From Cryptomeria japonica (Eukaryota > Streptophyta > Pinopsida > Cupressales > Cupressaceae): a stretch of 64,000 bases of DNA. A program made the position numbers and the translations under genes. The stretch covers positions 827,568,897-827,632,896 of the forward strand of contig NC_081411.1 of NCBI RefSeq assembly GCF_030272615.1. Reading direction: 5' to 3'. The notes under the pieces are model-generated. The model was not told the DNA's origin. It worked only from the letters and a program-made list of their open reading frames with translations, and did not search any database. The number at the start of each line of letters is the position of its first letter. The first letter of the stretch is position 1. Below, piece after piece: positions 58,511-64,000 of the stretch.

Positions 58511-61500
58511 TCATTAATGACAATAACTGCCAACATATTTGTCAAGGGTGGAAGCACATGGAGAAAATTAGAGGTTGAGGAACTTAGCATACTTCAAGTG
58601 AAATATGAAATATCTCAATACACATGATATATTAAGTGTTTAGCCATCAGTTATTACATGTAGGTAGAGAGTGAATAACATAAGATTGCATAGTCATTCC
58701 TACTAAATGCATCTATTAGTGGGTTTTTTAACAATGTGTGTATTAGAAATAACATGGACCAAATCATCATAAGAAATGAATCATTAACATCATCATATGA
58801 GGGAGAGGATAAAGGATGTTCATCAATTAAGCAAGCACTAGTAAGCTCCTCACCAGACATGCCATCAATGGACCATGAATCCGTGGATATTGAGGAAGGA
58901 TTGGTATGAGTTATAAGACATATGCCATTAGATTATTAGGTCTATCAACATCATGGATAGACAAAAAGGCTAGAGTAGTACCATCATCCCTAGATTTATC
59001 GATAATATAAAGGGGTATATGTGGATCCAAATCGCTATCATATTCCATGTAAAAAGTATTGAACATCATCATGAACCATGGTGGCAAAGCTAGTGAATCT
59101 GTTAAGGATGAAGGATAAGGTGTCCATAATTATTATCTAGAAATATAAAGCATACAAGAAGATTGAAAATATGAAAACTAATAAAGGGCCAAACCCTTTA
59201 TAAGATAAATAAATGCACAAGAGATATTTGTGTCTCAAAATAACAGTAAAATTACATGTATTAGATCTCAAATTTAAAATTAAAAGAAAAGAATCTAACT
59301 CTAAATTGTAGACATGGGGTTAAACCCCCAAAAATTGATGGTACTTTAATTAACGAAATTATATGAAATTTTCAAGTAGTGTGGTAAAATGAATTGTGTG
59401 GTTTGTTAATTCCTACTGTAAAATAGAGAAATTGAAATCATAAATCAAAGCTAAAAACATTGCATTTTTATGCATGAAAAATATCATCATAATCATTTTA
59501 CATTTTGCTAAGCATGATATCAGCAATGTGTAATAAGGAGTATTGAAGGTAGAACCAAATTAAAAAATAAAAATGGAATTTAAAGTAGTGTCATCCCCAT
59601 GAAGTATCATACACCCATGAACGATATAGAACCAAGGTAGGAATTGGAAGCATGATGGAAGTGAAAATCATTAGGATGTAATCATGTGGCCCTCAATGAA
59701 GGATACAAGTATGAACCATTTAAAACTAAGACACAAAAGGTGGATAATATAGCTCCCCCAAAATTCAGTGCATGCATAGTTATGGATTCGATTTGAGGAG
59801 AAGAAATGGTGTAGTGACCACATATGACCATTTGTTGGCTCTAGCATGTGAATTGAAAAATATGATCATGAAACACCATGTGATAAGGAAATAAAGAATA
59901 GCCTCAAATTTACCCCAAATATGAGGATAAGTAAATGAAAGAAATGTAAAGTAGCCATGTGTCAATAAGACCAATATGATAATTGTTATGTGTGATGTGT
60001 GCATTTAAGAAACAAAACGATAAGTATGAGCTCAAAAATAACCATGCGATAGCCATATAATGCATCATATAAGTTATGCATGCCCATTTAAAATGTCATA
60101 ACAATTGGGTGGAAGTGATACCATTGTGCGTGAAAAGCTATTTGTGAAGGATGTGCCTCCAATATTTCTCCACTATGTGAGGGCAATCATAGGTGGGAGT
60201 GTGATGAGTTCATAACCTTTAATGTGTTTGTGTACATGCAAAAGCTAAGTAGTGGTGTAAATATGTCACCATATAAGTGTAATTGTATAATCATGTCATG
60301 TATAATGTCTTCATGTTAATGTGATATAAAAAAAGGTATAAGGCATAAGCGTTGAAGACAATAAGATAAATACCACCAAAATGTAAGAAACAATGATGAG
60401 GCATATCGTGTTAGATTCTATTATGTAAAAGAATGGTATAAACATAATATCTAGGATAAGGGCACTAGTTACCATCCACGTTCCAATAATTGTTCACTCC
60501 TTGCACACCCAACCCTCAAATTACTAACTTTAAAGAAACCAAAAACAAAACTAAATTTCCATTAATGAATTTCAATCATACCAATAGCCACCCATTTATT
60601 AGCATTTTTGGATCATAATTGGCCCATCTGTGCACCTTTATTGGTACCCATAGTGCATGACTACCTAGGCATTTGTGCATAAGTATTGTCAATTTTAAGT
60701 GCACGATTATTGGGGCATCTTTAAGTAGGTACTGGGCAACACTTTGAAATGTGTACTTTTTAATCCTTGCACGCATAATGGATCCCACAACATGCATTGT
60801 TACTACCCAGAAGCCAAAACAATAACTATAAGCAATTAAGTCGCATGTACCCATAGCACATGAACACCATTCTAAGTAGATTGATTCATTTGAGGATTAA
60901 AAAGAGACTTCTTCTCAAAGGAATGTGAAGATGTGGATGATACATTGGCATACAAAAAGTCACAAAACCCTAAATGCTAAATGATATTAAAATGATGTAA
61001 GATCTACTATATAATTAGAGTAAATTAGTAAAAGACTATATTTTAAATGAAAATCCTATAGGAAATAAAGAAGTGTAGAGGATTTAAGAAAAAAAGGTCA
61101 CACAATGAAGAACAAAACCCCAAATGAATGTATAGCTATGGAGGACAATAAAATAGGTCCTCTAAACCGTAAAAAGATGTTAGAATATGAAAAGATGAAT
61201 AGCTCACAATACCCGATGAAAATGAAAATAAATAAAACTATAAATGCAAATGATACAATATCAAAATAAAAACACAGAGTTAGTCTCCAAAAGAGATGCA
61301 AATGATACAATTATCAAAATAGAATTAGGAGAATGCAAGAGCAAATAGCTATAGAATGCAATTATAATGCAATAGAATATAATTCCAAGACTAGCTAGGA
61401 GTGAGTATATATAAAAAATGAGGGAGGGGAGATGTCGCAAATATGACCAATGGGAAGAGTTCACCATAATAGCCTAAAATAGGCAAGTGCAACTCCCATC

Positions 61501-62099
61501 GAAGATGTCAACACCTTACACCCACTCACACTAATGCTTACTTTATTAATCCTAAGCAAACTTAATTGTAATTGTAGGAAAAACGAGGAACAAGAAAATA
61601 AATAGCCAACTAGGAAACAAAATCTTGCACAACAATAGATTTGTATATGCAATAAAGAAAATATTTAAAATAATAATGAAAGAACAAAAAACCCTAGGTC
61701 ATGTAATTACCAAATTCATAAAAATGTAAGAGAAAACACACACCTTTGCATTCAAATGTCTAAGATAATTAAATAATATAATCAATTGTAACTCAATTGA
61801 CCTATGTAAATTTGAGTTACCTGGGGTTTCAAATTGAATGGGCAACCCTTTGGTGGAATGGTGGGGCTTCTTATCTGTAGTGCCAACAACCAACATCCAA
61901 ACCTACCGGGGATACTCTCTATCATGTCACTAATTAATGACCCCCCAAGATCTTGTATCTTGACTTATCCATGGGATGTGAAGTGGGGAATGTATTCCAC
62001 CTAGGGATATATCTTTGTCCTAAAGTTTTTTTTAAATTCAACTAAATATTAAAAATGGATCATGCCCAAAACTAGGAAGATAGGATAAAAAAGGAGATC
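58511..62099. other. Long AT-rich stretch, no gene seen
   Basis: About 3.6 kb with stops in all frames, no transposon motif and no recognisable exon. Possibly the far-decayed interior of an LTR element, but there is no positive evidence. Confidence 0.4.
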
Positions 62100-63632
62100 T
62101 AGGGAGAACCTTTGCCAAGGGCATCAAAGTGGGCCAAAAAGTATGGTGGATCAAAAATCCCTTCATTTCCCACTAGATCCAATGTGATCCCTTTTGGCAA
62201 GAGACATAACAACCATCAACCAAAGAAAAATCGTTATCCATCATCGCAACAAAGATCACCTAGGGCTTTTGGAAAGATGGGGCATGGGAGGAAAAGGTAC
62301 CAAAAGAATGACAATACTAGATCAGGAAGGAAATAGCATAATTTTAGGAGACATCTAAGGAGCTCAAAGAAATCATTATCCTAGTGAAGGCCTTAGATAC
62401 TATCATCACTCGCTTGAATATTGGGTTTTCTTCGTCAAGTGCTTCGATCAAGGTCTTCAGAGAAATTGGATTTTTGAATGGTGGATAGATTGGTTAGGGA
62501 CAAAGGTAAGAAGTAAATCCCTCCCAAATGAATTTCTTCTAAGTGAATGTAAAACCTTGGATTTTAAAAAATAAATCATGCATTAAGACCCATTATTGCT
62601 AGGGGGTTTTGGGTTCTCCTTGAAAAATTCAGAACCTTATTTTGATCTACTCACTCATCAAAATAAACTCCCAATGTGAATTAAAATATTTAATCATCCC
62701 TTATATTAGTTGAATAAAGAGTTTTTAAGCTATTAGGTGATGAATTGGAATCTTTCATCAGAATAGATGATAATTTTCACAAAGGGGAGTTTGGATCCTA
62801 TGTTAGAATTTGTGTTGATATCGATTAGGTGAATATTTATTGGGAGGAATTGGAGGTATTAACAAAGAATGGCAACTACAAATAAAAGATTATGGTGCAA
62901 TCCAATTCGGTTGGGGAGAAGGGAAATGAGAATATTAGTCGCTCCCTTTTGGACTACATCAAGGCATCCTCTTCAGATTTGGAGAAAGAGATGGATTTAG
63001 GGAGAAGCTCTCTAGTTAAAATTTACACTTGCCCTACTCATGATCCAAGATTGAGTAACAACTATAATATGGACAAAATGGAGATCGTAAAGCTACCTTC
63101 CCCCTAAACTCCAATAGAGGGTGAGAAGATTGCAACATGACAAAAAGATGATCTCCCAATTTTGACAATAGAGGGAGGGTTGAAAAGGAGGTCCCTTTAG
63201 AATCTATAATATCCTCCACATATAATCATGGCCAGCAATGTGGAAGATTCCATGAGCAAGAAGGACAAAATCCTAATCAATGTAATAGTGGAAAATATTT
63301 ATGACTAACCTAGAGATAATGAGGCTTCAGTCTTTGAAATGATCTATAATTTTTTTGGAATCACGAGTATTCACCAAGGCTCCTTTAAGAAGAAGGCCTC
63401 TTATAAAGGATTGGTCACCCCACATGCTTAAATTCCTCCAAAGGAGCTTCTGGAAGATGGAGAGCTACAAGAGAAGGCAAAGAATCTCTTGTTTGGTAGT
63501 ATGGAAGGGTTGGGAGATGTGGAGGAGCCCTTGAAGAATATGGAAAAGTTGATAATCAATAAGAAATATTCTAAGAAAACCTCACCTAGTTGTGTTGAAG
63601 GAAAAAGGAAGGGCATGAAAACAAATCAATAA
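62100..63632 (+). pseudogene. LINE ORF1 of a second subfamily
   Basis: 62112-62336 is open and basic (PRASKWAKKYGGSK, HNNHQPKKNRYPSSQQ). About 62440-62880 in shifting frames gives DUF4283-like pieces, the clearest being LGDELESFIRIDD, NFHKGEFGSYVRICVDID and YWEELEV. 62892-63104 is open (NENISRSLLDYIKASSSDLE). Followed 90 bp later by ORF2. Many stops. Unlike copies B, C and D, this LINE retains the start of ORF2. Confidence 0.6.
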
Positions 63633-63719
63633 AAAGAAGTATGGATGGAGATGCAGAGGGTCAAGTTAAAATAATGAGGATGTTAAGATCAGGGAAAGGA
63701 GTTCCCTTCCTACGGAACC

Positions 63720-64000
63720 ATGAGGACCATTTCATGGAATTTTAGGGACCTAAATGTCCCTAACAAACAATGCTTGGTCAGGTTGTAGATGGAATTTTTG
63801 AAAGATAACATATTCATGATTCAAGAATCCAAGACAACTAATGCTAAATTATAAATTTTCAAGAGAAATATTAAAAAAGGACAAGTAGAATCGGTGTAAT
63901 CAGTTGAGGCTTCAAGTGGTCTTGCCACTTTTTGGAGGTTGTAATCCATCTTTGTAGAAAAATTAGTTGAGTACGACCATTGGGTGGGCTGCATTTGAAA
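63720..64000 (+). pseudogene. LINE ORF2 endonuclease start, cut by window end
   Basis: ATG at 63720: MRTISWNFRDLNVPNKQCLV, a stop, then DNIFMIQESKTTN and SSGLATFWRL. This is the N-terminal signature of the L1 APE-type endonuclease (SWN-RGLN, QE-K). The rest lies beyond the window. Confidence 0.8.

Overview
The window looks like a stretch of a large, transposon-rich seed-plant nuclear genome, most likely a gymnosperm. The evidence is a low-GC, intron-split plastid gene fragment (fibrillin/PAP) surrounded by old, nested Ty1/copia, Ty3/gypsy and L1-type elements, with almost no intact host coding sequence. The species assignment is inference. Nearly all coding signal is transposon-derived, and most of it is broken.

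Layout. 1-7.2 kb: an LTR-type non-autonomous element. It has a long 5' leader carrying 12 copies of a 33-bp imperfect palindrome at a 166-bp pitch, then a roughly 1,070-codon ORF of unrecognised type, a polypurine tract and an LTR. 7.2-10.8 kb: degenerate repeats and one unidentified decayed coding stretch. 10.8-14.0 kb: a copia-type LTR, primer-binding site and a nearly open Gag-protease ORF whose C-terminus is an unrecognised acidic region instead of integrase and reverse transcriptase. 14.4-19.8 kb: a copia element with both LTRs and a TCCAA target duplication; its single polyprotein frame carries five stops and an in-frame RT deletion. 19.8-25.7 kb: degenerate DNA with a 294-bp tandem duplication.

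25.7-26.3 kb: the two last coding exons of a FBN1/FBN2-type fibrillin, the only convincing host gene. 27.3-34.4 kb: a chromodomain Ty3/gypsy element on the minus strand, with both LTRs and a GTGAG duplication, inserted into an older decayed copia element whose LTR remnants lie at about 27.0 and 35.8-36.1 kb. A SINE-like element sits at 35.4 kb and a second copia relic at 36.8-38.4 kb.

39.3-46.5 kb: tandem units of about 170 bp, one boundary of which was hit by a 5'-truncated LINE (RNase H end, 11-bp target duplication). A 645-bp piece of that locus was copied in inverted orientation to 45.7-46.3 kb, where it is bracketed by a 134-bp direct duplication. 43-44.5 kb and 47.6-55.1 kb: four L1-type ORF1 (DUF4283 plus zinc knuckle) copies. 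Three of them (about 1.70 kb each) begin at the ORF1 ATG and end in the same TAATAAAAAAC-like 3' terminus with no ORF2, which suggests a 'half-LINE' non-autonomous family. 51.7-52.8 kb: a LINE endonuclease relic. 55-62 kb: mostly anonymous AT-rich sequence with small tandem repeats and one near-perfect 36-bp hairpin. 62.1-64.0 kb: a further LINE with ORF1 and the start of ORF2, running off the window.

No rRNA, tRNA gene, CRISPR or operon was found. Positions come from reading the printed sequence; alignment percentages are estimates by eye.
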